This document shows positions 17,073 to 24,038 of a stretch of 28,276 nt of DNA, piece after piece (the stretch's first letter is position 1; each line of letters opens with the position of its first letter). The position numbers and the translations under genes were made by a program. The notes under the pieces are model-generated. The model was not told the origin of the DNA and made no database searches. It worked only from the letters and a program-made list of their open reading frames with translations. The DNA comes from an uncultured Oscillospiraceae bacterium (GTDB taxonomy: Bacteria; Bacillota; Clostridia; Oscillospirales; Oscillospiraceae): the NCBI GenBank assembly GCA_910579725.1, contig CAJTUD010000034.1, positions 1 to 28,276 on the forward strand. Reading direction: 5' to 3'.

Positions 17073-18581
17073 ATGAAACGATATAAGCCGTTTGAAACCT
17101 CCTCTCCGGAGGCTGTGGGCATACGCAGCGAGGACATCCTCGCCTATATCAACGCCCTGGAAGCCAGCGAAACCGAGATGCATGGCCTGATGATCATGCG
17201 CCGCGGCAAGCTCTGCGCCCAGGGATGGTGGGCCCCCTTCGGCCCCAACGTGCGCCACGGCCTGCAAAGCCACACCAAGACTTACGCGGCCACAGCCGTG
17301 GGCATCGCCTACACAGAGGGACTGCTGAGGCTGGATGAGCGCCTGATCGACATTTTCCCGGAGGAGTCTCCTGCCGGGCCCAGCGAAAACCTCCGGCTGC
17401 TCACCGTCCGCGACGTGCTGTGCATGGGCTGCGGCATGGACACCATGCCCCGCAACAGTCCGGACTGGATCCGGGAGTTCATGCACACCCCCGTCAATCA
17501 CAAGCCCGGCACCACCTACATGTACAATTCCACCGGCTCCACCCTGCTGGGCGCCATTGTCCGGAAAAAGACCGGCCTGGGCCTGCATGACTATCTGACT
17601 CCCCGGCTCTTTGAAAAGATCGGCATCGATCCGGAGAACCTGCGCTGGATGCGCATGGCGGACGGCATGGAAGTGGGCGGCGGCGGCCTGTTCGCCACCA
17701 CGGAGGACAATTTCCGCCTGATGAAGCTGTACGCCGGCGGGGGCGTATGGGAGGGCGAGAGAATTCTCGCGGAAGATTACGTCAGGCTGGCGACCACAAA
17801 TCAGAACGACTCCGCAACGGAAGCCATCCACAATCCGGAGGCGTCCGACAACTTCCTGGGATATGGCTTCCAGATCTGGATGTGCAAGCCTCGCGGCGCT
17901 TACCGCGCGGACGGCGCAATGGGGCAGTTCTCCATCGTCCTGCCGGAGCAGGAGATGATCATTTCCATCACCGAAACCGCGCCGGGCGCCCACTGGGCGC
18001 AGAGCACGCTGGATATCACATGGGACTTTGCGGCAAAAGTCACCGCCCGGGAAGCGCTGCCGGAGAACGCCGCCGCTGAAGCGGCGCTGAAGGCGAAGCT
18101 CTGCCGCCTGAACATCGGCAACCCGCCCTGCCAGCCCTTCAGTCCCGTTGTGGAAAAGATTTCCGGCAGGAAGATCCGCATGACCTCCGGCTGCTTCACG
18201 CCCTTTGGGGGCAACTTCATGGTGGGCAGCCAGCCGGACGCCATCACGGACTTTCAACTGGACTTTGACGTATACGGCTGCGTGTGGAACCTTACCACGC
18301 AGTCCGGACGCAGGGAGTCCATCCGCGTCAGCACCGGCGGAACCCGGTTCACCAATCTGCTGGGCAAGCGCTCCGACTGCCACCAGCTCTACCTGTGCGA
18401 CGGCTGGTGGCCGGAGGAAAACGTATTCCAGATGCACTGCCGCTGGCTGGAAACCTGTCTGGAGGATGTATTCACGCTGACCTTTGAAGAAAATGCGGTC
18501 AGCATTGACTCTGCCAACAACTCCCCCTTCCAGGCGCCTGGAAAAAAAGAGCCGGCTGCGGCCGTTGTGGAATATAGTTGA
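17073..18581 (+). CDS. Serine hydrolase, class C beta-lactamase fold (esterase/DD-peptidase-like)
   Basis: This 502-aa protein has a beta-lactamase-like domain (about residues 10-330) and a C-terminal beta-rich extension (about 350-500). The catalytic Ser66 and Lys69 are in the S-x-x-K motif QSHTKTYAA. The second motif is YMYNSTGS near Tyr151, a Y-N-S variant of the usual Y-x-N. No signal peptide is seen, so it is unlikely to be a cell-wall enzyme or a beta-lactamase in practice. Cytoplasmic members of this family act as esterases or amidases. Placement 17 bases after the permeases argues for action on the imported compound. Its last codons (TAT AGT TGA) are the terminal bases of repeat copy 3, so the element has supplied the C-terminus Tyr-Ser and the stop. 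Confidence 0.88.
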   Translation: MKRYKPFETSSPEAVGIRSEDILAYINALEASETEMHGLMIMRRGKLCAQGWWAPFGPNVRHGLQSHTKTYAATAVGIAYTEGLLRLDERLIDIFPEESPAGPSENLRLLTVRDVLCMGCGMDTMPRNSPDWIREFMHTPVNHKPGTTYMYNSTGSTLLGAIVRKKTGLGLHDYLTPRLFEKIGIDPENLRWMRMADGMEVGGGGLFATTEDNFRLMKLYAGGGVWEGERILAEDYVRLATTNQNDSATEAIHNPEASDNFLGYGFQIWMCKPRGAYRADGAMGQFSIVLPEQEMIISITETAPGAHWAQSTLDITWDFAAKVTAREALPENAAAEAALKAKLCRLNIGNPPCQPFSPVVEKISGRKIRMTSGCFTPFGGNFMVGSQPDAITDFQLDFDVYGCVWNLTTQSGRRESIRVSTGGTRFTNLLGKRSDCHQLYLCDGWWPEENVFQMHCRWLETCLEDVFTLTFEENAVSIDSANNSPFQAPGKKEPAAAVVEYS

Positions 18582-18733
18582 AACAGTTGAGAGTCGGTAA
18601 AAGGGAGGCGAGAAAAAACTGGGTGTGGCGAGGCGGAGGACGTAGGCGGGCTGACGCCCGCCAAGGACGGCAACAAAGTCCACGCCCTGTTTTGACCGCC
18701 GGACTTTACCGATTTTCCTCTGCTTCGACTATA
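18573..18733 (-). mobile_element. MITE-like foldback repeat, copy 3 (complete, 161 bp, inverted)
   Basis: The reverse complement aligns with copies 2 and 4 end to end: TATAGTCGA at the left, AAAATCGGTAAAGTCCGG inside, the perfect GGCGGGC-GTCA-GCCCGCC hairpin, and CTTTTACC then AACTATA at the right. It is the most diverged copy, but its inner arms (AAAACAGGGCGTGG and AAAACTGGGTGTGG when both are read toward the loop) still pair with each other. It lies between the serine hydrolase and the deacetylase-fold gene. Confidence 0.82.
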
Positions 18734-18760
18734 ACGCGCCCAACCGCAAAAGAATGACGG

Positions 18761-18795
18761 CATATGGCATGGTCCGCCCGGGATCATGCCATATG
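18761..18795 (+). promoter_or_regulatory. Inverted repeat just before the deacetylase ribosome site
   Basis: CATATGGCATG (18761-18771) and CATGCCATATG (18785-18795) form a perfect 11-bp inverted repeat with a 13-base loop. It ends 4 bases before the Shine-Dalgarno sequence AGGAGG (18800-18805). It could be an operator or an RNA hairpin controlling translation. Confidence 0.6.
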
Positions 18796-18811
18796 TTATA
18801 GGAGGTTCATC

Positions 18812-19672
18812 ATGGGAAAACGATTTGATACGCTGCTGTTTCCCGGAGGGAAAAGCAAGGCGTTTACGCTCAGCTACGACGACGGGGTGGTGCAGGACCG
18901 GCGTCTTGCCGCGCTGTTCCGGCAGTACGGGCTGAAATGCTCCTTCAATCTGGGCTCCGGGCTGCTGGGGCACAAGGAAACCGGCCGCGCCCCCGGCCGG
19001 AAGGAAATTGACGTTTCCAAGGTTTCCCCGGAGGAGGTGCCGGAGGTATACCGCTCCCACGAAATTGCCGGTCACGGACTGTATCACTCCTCGCTGCCCG
19101 ATGTTGGAACGCCGCTTGCCATGTATGAGATTATAGAGGACAAGCGGCGGCTGGAGCAGATCTCCGGTCAGCCCCTGAAAATGTTTGCCTATCCCTTCGG
19201 CCTGTATAACGATCAGGTCATCCAGATGCTTTCCCTGGCGGGCTATCAGGGAGCCAGAACCGTGACTTCCACACATGAATTTGAAATTCCGGAGAATTTC
19301 ATGCTGTGGAATCCCACCTGCCACCACAATGACCAGCGCCTGATGGAGCTTGCGCAGCGCTTTATTGAGGGGACTTCCTTCGCCCCCATGCTCTTCTATG
19401 TCTGGGGCCATGCCTATGAATTTGACGGGCAGGACAACTGGGAGGTGATCGAGCGCCTGGCGGAATACATGTCCGGTCATGGGGAGGAAGTCTGGTTTGC
19501 CGCCAACGGGGAAATCATTACTTATGTAAATGCCTACCGCCGCCTGGAGTACTCCGCGGACGGCCTGTCCATCTATAATCCCAGTGCTGTGGATGTGACC
19601 ATCCGCATGGCGTCAGAAAGCGCGGTTCTTCCTGCGGGCAGGGTGACGCGTCTGGAACCCACCCCTCTGTAA
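18812..19672 (+). CDS. Polysaccharide deacetylase (NodB-like) family protein
   Basis: This 286-aa protein belongs to the NodB/CE4 fold, metal-dependent hydrolases that remove N- or O-acetyl groups. The first motif is LSYDDGVVQD (residues 20-29) with Asp23-Asp24. The metal-binding histidines are His88 and His92 in AGHGLYHSSL, and MFAYPFGLYND (124-134) matches the third motif. No signal peptide is seen, so the substrate is probably intracellular rather than peptidoglycan. The C-terminal 40 residues are beta-rich. I start at ATG 18812 because AGGAGG lies 6 bases upstream and the longer frame from 18764 runs through the inverted repeat. It is downstream of the transporter operon, from which repeat copy 3 separates it, and 20 bases before the YesL-like gene. 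Confidence 0.87.
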   Translation: MGKRFDTLLFPGGKSKAFTLSYDDGVVQDRRLAALFRQYGLKCSFNLGSGLLGHKETGRAPGRKEIDVSKVSPEEVPEVYRSHEIAGHGLYHSSLPDVGTPLAMYEIIEDKRRLEQISGQPLKMFAYPFGLYNDQVIQMLSLAGYQGARTVTSTHEFEIPENFMLWNPTCHHNDQRLMELAQRFIEGTSFAPMLFYVWGHAYEFDGQDNWEVIERLAEYMSGHGEEVWFAANGEIITYVNAYRRLEYSADGLSIYNPSAVDVTIRMASESAVLPAGRVTRLEPTPL

Positions 19673-19692
19673 TCACTTCTCGGAGGCTTCCC

Positions 19693-20412
19693 ATGGGTGT
19701 ATTCAATTATCACAATCCGCTGATCGTCTTCATGGTCAGGATTGCCAACATGATGATCGTCAGCTTTTACTGGGTGCTGTGCTGCATTCCGGTCATAACC
19801 GTTCTGCCTGCCTCGGCGGCGCTCTACCACTGCGTAACCCGCGTGGTTATGGGCAGCGGCTCCGGCGTAACCCGGGATTTTTTCCGCGCCTTCAAGGGTG
19901 CGCTGAAGCCCGGCGTGGCGCTCTCTGCGGTCATCGAGGCGGCCGGCGTGCTGGTATATGTGGGAATCCGCACCGGACTGATGATCTGGGACGCGAATAT
20001 TTTCGGCGCGGCCTACATGGCGCTGGGCGTGCTCATCTGCGTCACCTGCGCCGCCATGCTGGTTTTTGTTCCTCCGGTGCTGTCCCGGTTTGAAGGGGGG
20101 ATGAGCATGGTGCTCCGGCTTTCCCTATACTTCTCCGGCAGGAATCTGATCCGCTCCCTGTGGTACGCCGCGCTGCTTGTCATGGGGATCTGGGCGGTGG
20201 ATTTTTTCCCGCTGCTGCTGCTGGTGGTCCCTGCGCTGTATACGGATCTGATTCGGGGCGGCGTGGAAAAAATCATGACGCAGTATATCAAAGACGCGTC
20301 TCTGCTGGCGGAGGAAGAGCCGCCCTCCCGCCCGGACCGTCAGGACGACACGCCGACGGCGCTGGAACTGGAGCGGCTGCTTTCCGGGGATGAGGAGGAC
20401 GCCCGTGGCTGA
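19693..20412 (+). CDS. YesL family membrane protein (DUF624)
   Basis: This 239-aa protein of the YesL/DUF624 family has about five or six hydrophobic segments, starting with NPLIVFMVRIANMMIVSFYWVLCCIPVITVLPASAALYH (residues about 9-48), the family signature region. The conserved C-terminal block NLIRSLWYAALLV is also seen. Members are nearly always found beside LplB/LplC sugar importers or YesMN pairs, but the molecular function is not established. CGGAGG precedes the ATG by 6 bases. The 3' end overlaps the ATPase gene by 8 bases, so they are translated together. A soluble acidic tail (about 200-239) faces the cytoplasm. Confidence 0.87.
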   Translation: MGVFNYHNPLIVFMVRIANMMIVSFYWVLCCIPVITVLPASAALYHCVTRVVMGSGSGVTRDFFRAFKGALKPGVALSAVIEAAGVLVYVGIRTGLMIWDANIFGAAYMALGVLICVTCAAMLVFVPPVLSRFEGGMSMVLRLSLYFSGRNLIRSLWYAALLVMGIWAVDFFPLLLLVVPALYTDLIRGGVEKIMTQYIKDASLLAEEEPPSRPDRQDDTPTALELERLLSGDEEDARG

Positions 20413-21556
20413 GATTGAACTGCGTGAGCTCCTGAAAATCTTTCCCTTTGCCAGCCCCGGCGGCATTTTCAGCAGGAAGCGGCAGCGGGAGATACTGCGG
20501 CGGCAGCAGGAAATGCCCTACACCACCGACGAAGGCGTTGTGGTTTTGCAGCATGTTTCCGCCCGGATCAAAAGCGGTGAATTTGTCGTGCTGCTGGGTC
20601 CGTCCGGCTGCGGCAAAACCACGCTGCTCCGGCTGATTGCCGGGCTGGAATCTCCCACGCTGGGCGAAATTCTCTTTGACGGCCAGCCGGTAAACGGGCT
20701 CCCGCCCGAGGCCCGGGACGTTGCGATGGTATTTCAGAATTACGCCCTGTACCCCCATTTTACTGTCTTTGACAATATCGCCTTCCCCCTGCGAACGGCG
20801 CATATTCCCAGAGAGGAGCTGGAAGCGGCCGTTTGCCGCATAGCCGAGGTGCTGGAAATTGAAGAGTGCCTGACGCGGCTGCCGTCGGAGCTTTCCGGCG
20901 GCCAATTGCAGCGGGCCGCCATTGCAAGGGCTCTGGTGCGAAAACCGAAAGTATTTTTGATGGACGAACCTTTCAGCAATCTGGACGCGCCTCTGCGTGC
21001 GGAGCTCCGCCGCTATGTAAAGCGCATTCACCAGTCGCTGGGCGTTACCTTCATTTATGTGACCCACGATCACAACGAGGCGCTTTCCCTGGGGCAGAGA
21101 ATTCTGGTCATGCGGGACGGCATGGTGATCCAGGACGGCACGCCGGCAGAGATTTACTTCAAACCGGCCAACACCTATGTCGCGTCCTCTGTGGGTACGC
21201 CGCAGATGAACCTTTATGCGGAAATCCCTGTGGAACAGGGCCGTCTGACGCTGATGGGACGGCAATTTTCCGCGCCGCTGGCATCGGGAACCGTCACAGT
21301 GGGCGTCCGTCCGGTGAATGTGCTTCAGGCGGCGGATGGCATTCCCGCTTCCGTTGTCTATACGGAGCGCCTGGGCGCTGAGACGGTGCTCCACCTGCGG
21401 ACGGCGGAGCAGGAGGTCACAGCGGTATGGGAAGCGGAGCAGGCCGCCCATCTGCTTCCCGGACAAAGGGTAAATCTGCGGATTTGTGAAGAAAACCTGC
21501 ACTATTTTGATGCAGACGGGAATCGAATAGCAGCAAAGGATTCCCCCGGCCATTGA
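20405..21556 (+). CDS. Sugar ABC transporter ATPase, UgpC/MsmX type
   Basis: This 383-aa ATPase powers the LplB/LplC importer. The motifs are Walker A GPSGCGKT (65-72), Q-loop Gln111 in VFQNYALYPH, signature LSGGQ (163-167), Walker B FLMDEP with Asp187-Glu188, and the switch His221 in VTHDHNEA. The C-terminal third is the regulatory OB domain of sugar importers. Between the first strand and Walker A there is an extra segment of about 30 residues (SRKRQREILRRQQEMPYTT), a variant known to me in other Clostridia. I choose GTG 20405 because GAGGAGG is correctly placed before it; the frame from ATG 20390 would put the ribosome site inside the gene. The last codons and stop lie inside a terminator hairpin, with TGA in its loop. 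Many Bacillota importers borrow a shared ATPase, so a dedicated one is notable. Confidence 0.92.
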   Translation: MAEIELRELLKIFPFASPGGIFSRKRQREILRRQQEMPYTTDEGVVVLQHVSARIKSGEFVVLLGPSGCGKTTLLRLIAGLESPTLGEILFDGQPVNGLPPEARDVAMVFQNYALYPHFTVFDNIAFPLRTAHIPREELEAAVCRIAEVLEIEECLTRLPSELSGGQLQRAAIARALVRKPKVFLMDEPFSNLDAPLRAELRRYVKRIHQSLGVTFIYVTHDHNEALSLGQRILVMRDGMVIQDGTPAEIYFKPANTYVASSVGTPQMNLYAEIPVEQGRLTLMGRQFSAPLASGTVTVGVRPVNVLQAADGIPASVVYTERLGAETVLHLRTAEQEVTAVWEAEQAAHLLPGQRVNLRICEENLHYFDADGNRIAAKDSPGH

Positions 21557-21570
21557 GGCCGGGGGAATTC
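21534..21570. terminator. Terminator hairpin overlapping the ATPase stop codon (copy A of a 37-bp repeat)
   Basis: A perfect 12-bp stem (ATTCCCCCGGCC / GGCCGGGGGAAT) has the loop ATTGA, which contains the TGA stop of the ATPase gene. The whole 37 bp recur exactly at 21732-21768. Confidence 0.8.
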
Positions 21571-21731
21571 CCGCAGACTGCCCCAAAAGCTCTCCGCAGG
21601 AGTTTTCGCTGAAGGCGAAAATAAATTCCGATCACTTTTTCGGCGGCGTGTACGTCGAAAAAGTACTTTGCGGGCCGAACTCGGCCCGATCCCTCTCCTC
21701 AAAAAAATGGTTGCGCCACTTTTTTGACACA
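21571..21731. other. 161-bp hairpin-rich intergenic segment between two identical terminators
   Basis: No gene is recognised. The segment contains several small inverted repeats: TTTTCGC-TGAA-GGCGAAAA near 21603, CTTTTTCG...CGAAAAAG near 21636-21664, and GGGCCGA-ACT-CGGCCC near 21672. It is flanked by a perfect 37-bp direct repeat. It is not similar to the 160-bp repeat by eye. Confidence 0.5.
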
Positions 21732-21768
21732 CAAAGGATTCCCCCGGCCATTGAGGCCGGGGGAATTC
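21732..21768. terminator. Terminator hairpin, copy B of the 37-bp repeat
   Basis: This is identical over 37 bases to 21534-21570, including the 12-bp stem. It lies 55 bases beyond the end of the minus-strand esterase gene (21824) and can serve as that gene's terminator, since the stem is symmetrical. Confidence 0.75.
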
Positions 21769-21823
21769 TCTGTGCGGGGCTTTGCGGACATACGCGCCGC
21801 CGGGAGGGACGCTGTCAAAGCAT

Positions 21824-22786
21824 TCAAATCCCCTGCTCTCTCAACCACTCCGCACAAAGCTCTGCCCAGCGGGCGACATGCGGAAGATCCATGGCGAGAT
21901 CATTATTTCCATCCGCCAGCGCCAATCCGTGGACGCCCTCCGGGAAGAGGTGCATTTCAAAGGGAATTCCCACCGCGGTCAGCGCCTGTCCCAGGGCGAA
22001 GGAATGGCGTGGATCGTCGCTGTTGGTCTGCCAGATGAAAAACGGGGGCGTGTGAACGGTAATATTCACCTCAGGCGCAAAATAGATCAGCTCCTCCTTG
22101 GAGGCAACAAAGGGATTGCGCACCGTATCGCTGAAGGGATCCACAAAAAATCCTCCGGGGAGGCCGCAGAAGGCGAAGGCCCCATAGCCGAGAACCACCG
22201 CGTCCGGCCGGCAGGACTGCCGCTGGACGGGATCCCCGGCGCGGGGATCGCCGGCGTCAAAATGGGTGGCGCAGTTGGCGCTGAGCATACCGCCGGCGGA
22301 AAACCCCATGGCGGCAACCCGGTCCGTGATTTCCAGCGCATCTTTTTCCGCCCGCAGCAGCCGGATTGCCCGCTGCATGTCCGCCATGGCATCGTGCCGG
22401 CTGTAGGGCTTCAGACGGTAGGTCAGAATGGCGGCGTTAAACCCGGCGTCGCAAAACCATTTTGCGGCGTGCATGCCCTCGCAGCCGGTCCGGGACTCAA
22501 ATCCGCCGCCATGGGCCACAATCACCGTACCGCGCCGCCCGCCTCCATTCTGCGCCGGAACGAAAATGATGGAGGGCTGGGGCTGAAGCGGATCGCGGCC
22601 GTCGTAGTTGGGCGCGCCGTCCTTCCACAGCGGAATCTGATCAAACTGCGCGATGGCGTTGTTCCAGATTTTGAGATTGCCCTCGATATCCAACGAGCCG
22701 TCCGCCTTCCTGTGCTGGGAAACATGCCGGATCACGGATTTTTCCGCGCAGATCCGGGCAAGGGTCTGGTAATTGGATTCGTACAT
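21824..22786 (-). CDS. Alpha/beta hydrolase, acetyl-esterase/BD-FAE type
   Basis: This 320-aa protein is an alpha/beta-hydrolase esterase similar in layout to xylan acetyl-esterases and bifunctional feruloyl esterases (the Axe/BD-FAE group). It shows the oxyanion motif AHGGGF (91-96), YRL at 123-125, nucleophile Ser163 in GFSAGG, acid Asp257 or Asp258 in QTNSDDPRHS, and base His286 in EGVHGL. The triad is complete. No signal peptide is present. The start ATG has GGGGAGG about 7 bases upstream. It is transcribed alone, opposite to the uptake locus, between two hairpins and a repeat copy. Sequence alone does not define the acyl group. Confidence 0.9.
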   Translation of the reverse strand: MYESNYQTLARICAEKSVIRHVSQHRKADGSLDIEGNLKIWNNAIAQFDQIPLWKDGAPNYDGRDPLQPQPSIIFVPAQNGGGRRGTVIVAHGGGFESRTGCEGMHAAKWFCDAGFNAAILTYRLKPYSRHDAMADMQRAIRLLRAEKDALEITDRVAAMGFSAGGMLSANCATHFDAGDPRAGDPVQRQSCRPDAVVLGYGAFAFCGLPGGFFVDPFSDTVRNPFVASKEELIYFAPEVNITVHTPPFFIWQTNSDDPRHSFALGQALTAVGIPFEMHLFPEGVHGLALADGNNDLAMDLPHVARWAELCAEWLREQGI

Positions 22787-22933
22787 ATTGAAACCTCCCC
22801 ACGTATTTTTTCTATCATATCATGTCCCCGGCAAAATTGCTTCCAAATTTAAGCGCTTCACTTTATGAAAACACACCGATTGCCCGGGACGGCGGTTTCA
22901 CAGCTCTGACTCTTCCCCGGGAAGCGGCCCGGC

Positions 22934-22962
22934 TTGCCAACCGGCGGAAAACATGGTATGAT
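22934..22962 (+). promoter_or_regulatory. Promoter of rsmI, abutting repeat copy 4
   Basis: TTGCCA (22934-22939) and TATGAT (22957-22962) have an ideal 17-base spacer. The last T of the -10 box is the first base of repeat copy 4. Transcription should therefore start inside the repeat's left end and carry the whole element in the rsmI leader. Confidence 0.65.
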
Positions 22963-23121
22963 ATAGTCGACACACTTGAAAATCGGTAAAGTTCGGGGGT
23001 CAAAATGGTACGGGGCGGCGTTGCCGTCTTTGGCGGGCGTCAGCCCGCCTGCATCCTCCGCCTTGCCCCGCGCCATTTTTCCTCCCCTCCTTTTTACCTC
23101 TTCTCAAGTGCGTCGACTATA
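22962..23121 (+). mobile_element. MITE-like foldback repeat, copy 4 (complete, 160 bp)
   Basis: This is the best-preserved copy. The left end TATAGTCGACACACTTGA pairs with the right end ending TCTCAAGTGCGTCGACTATA. The inner arms AAAATGGTACGGGGC and GCCCCGCGCCATTTT pair, with a perfect GGCGGGC-GTCA-GCCCGCC hairpin between them. No open frame of a transposase is present. It occupies almost the entire rsmI leader. Confidence 0.9.
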
Positions 23122-23149
23122 AGCAAAAAGACAAGGGAGGTCCCTTCTT

Positions 23150-23989
23150 ATGAGCGGGACGCTGTATCTGATTGCCACTCCTATCGGCAATCTGGGGGAC
23201 CTGAGCCCCCGGGCTGCCGCCGCGCTGGAAGAGGTGGATTTTATCGCCGCTGAAGATACCCGCGTGACCATGAAGCTCCTTCGCCACCTGGGCGTCAGAA
23301 AGCCCATGGTCAGCTACCACGAGCATAACAAGGCCAGCGCCGGTCCCGCCATTCTTTCCCGGCTGATGGCAGGCGAGAGCTGCGCCCTGGCCACCGACGC
23401 CGGTACCCCCGCCATCAGCGACCCCGGGGAGGATCTGGTCCGGCTGTGCGCCGGAAACGGCGTGACGGTTCAAGCCATTCCCGGCTGCTGTGCGCTGATC
23501 TCCGCGCTGGCGGTCAGCGGACTGCCCACAGGGCGCTTTGCCTTTGAGGGATTCCTCCCGGTGAACAGAGCCCAGCGGAAAGAGCGGCTGCAAAGCCTGC
23601 TGGGGGAGGAGCGGACGCTGATTTTTTACGAAGCGCCGCACCGGCTGCGCGTCACGCTGGCCGATCTTCTGGCGGCCTTCGGGGACCGGAGCGCCGCCCT
23701 GTGCCGCGAGCTGACCAAGCTCCATGAGGACGTGCGGCGCACCACTCTGGCCCAGGCGGCGGAATGGTATCGGGAAAACGAGCCCCGGGGTGAATACGTT
23801 CTGGTCATTGCCGGAGCAGAGCGGAGGGAGGAAACCGCCGTCTCCCTGGACCAGGGGGCAGCGCTTGTGCTGGAGCGCCGGGAAAAGGGGGAGCGGATGA
23901 AGGACGCCGTCCGCCAGGTGGCCGCAGATACGGGCCTTGCCCGGAACGAGCTGTACGACGCGGCTTTGCAGGCTGCGCGGGAGCAGTAG
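23150..23989 (+). CDS. rsmI: 16S rRNA (cytidine(1402)-2'-O)-methyltransferase RsmI
   Basis: RsmI methylates the ribose of C1402 in the decoding centre of 16S rRNA, using S-adenosylmethionine. This 279-aa protein has the full set of family motifs: LIATPIGNLGDLS (residues 7-19), IAAEDTR (32-38), SYHEHN (52-57), LATDAGTPAISDPG (about 80-93), the IPGCCALISALAVSGLPT segment (usually IPGPSA), and the EGFLP block. The length is normal. The ATG at 23150 has AAGGGAGGT upstream. It is not functionally tied to the neighbouring sugar genes. Its promoter lies before repeat copy 4, so the repeat is transcribed as its leader. A strong hairpin follows the stop codon. Confidence 0.97.
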   Translation: MSGTLYLIATPIGNLGDLSPRAAAALEEVDFIAAEDTRVTMKLLRHLGVRKPMVSYHEHNKASAGPAILSRLMAGESCALATDAGTPAISDPGEDLVRLCAGNGVTVQAIPGCCALISALAVSGLPTGRFAFEGFLPVNRAQRKERLQSLLGEERTLIFYEAPHRLRVTLADLLAAFGDRSAALCRELTKLHEDVRRTTLAQAAEWYRENEPRGEYVLVIAGAERREETAVSLDQGAALVLERREKGERMKDAVRQVAADTGLARNELYDAALQAAREQ

Positions 23990-23991
23990 AT

Positions 23992-24028
23992 GCAGGAAGG
24001 GGACGGCGAAACGCCGTCCCCTTCCTGC
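23992..24028. terminator. Bidirectional hairpin terminator between rsmI and the CotH gene
   Basis: A perfect 17-bp stem (23992-24008 with 24012-24028) has the loop AAA. It fills the 49-base gap between convergent stop codons. There is no T-run, so termination efficiency is uncertain. Confidence 0.75.
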
Positions 24029-24038
24029 CGCAAACCGG

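Noticed and set aside
17073..18581. Reading the serine hydrolase as an antibiotic-resistance beta-lactamase
   Set aside because: There is no signal peptide, the second motif is Y-N-S rather than Y-x-N, and it is embedded in a sugar-uptake operon.
15187..18683. Long minus-strand frames opposite the permeases and serine hydrolase
   Set aside because: They are shadows of well-supported transporter and hydrolase genes, with no motifs.
22840..22865. Possible catabolite-repression (cre) site around AAGCGCTT upstream of the esterase gene
   Set aside because: The core palindrome is present, but the flanks lack the TGnAA...CA spacing of the cre consensus by one base.
22858..23253. Small frames running through repeat copy 4, similar to frames in copies 2 and 3 (GGLTPAK-type peptides)
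   Set aside because: The shared peptide arises because the repeat DNA is similar. There is no start context, and the frame is not uniform in length, so it is not a gene.
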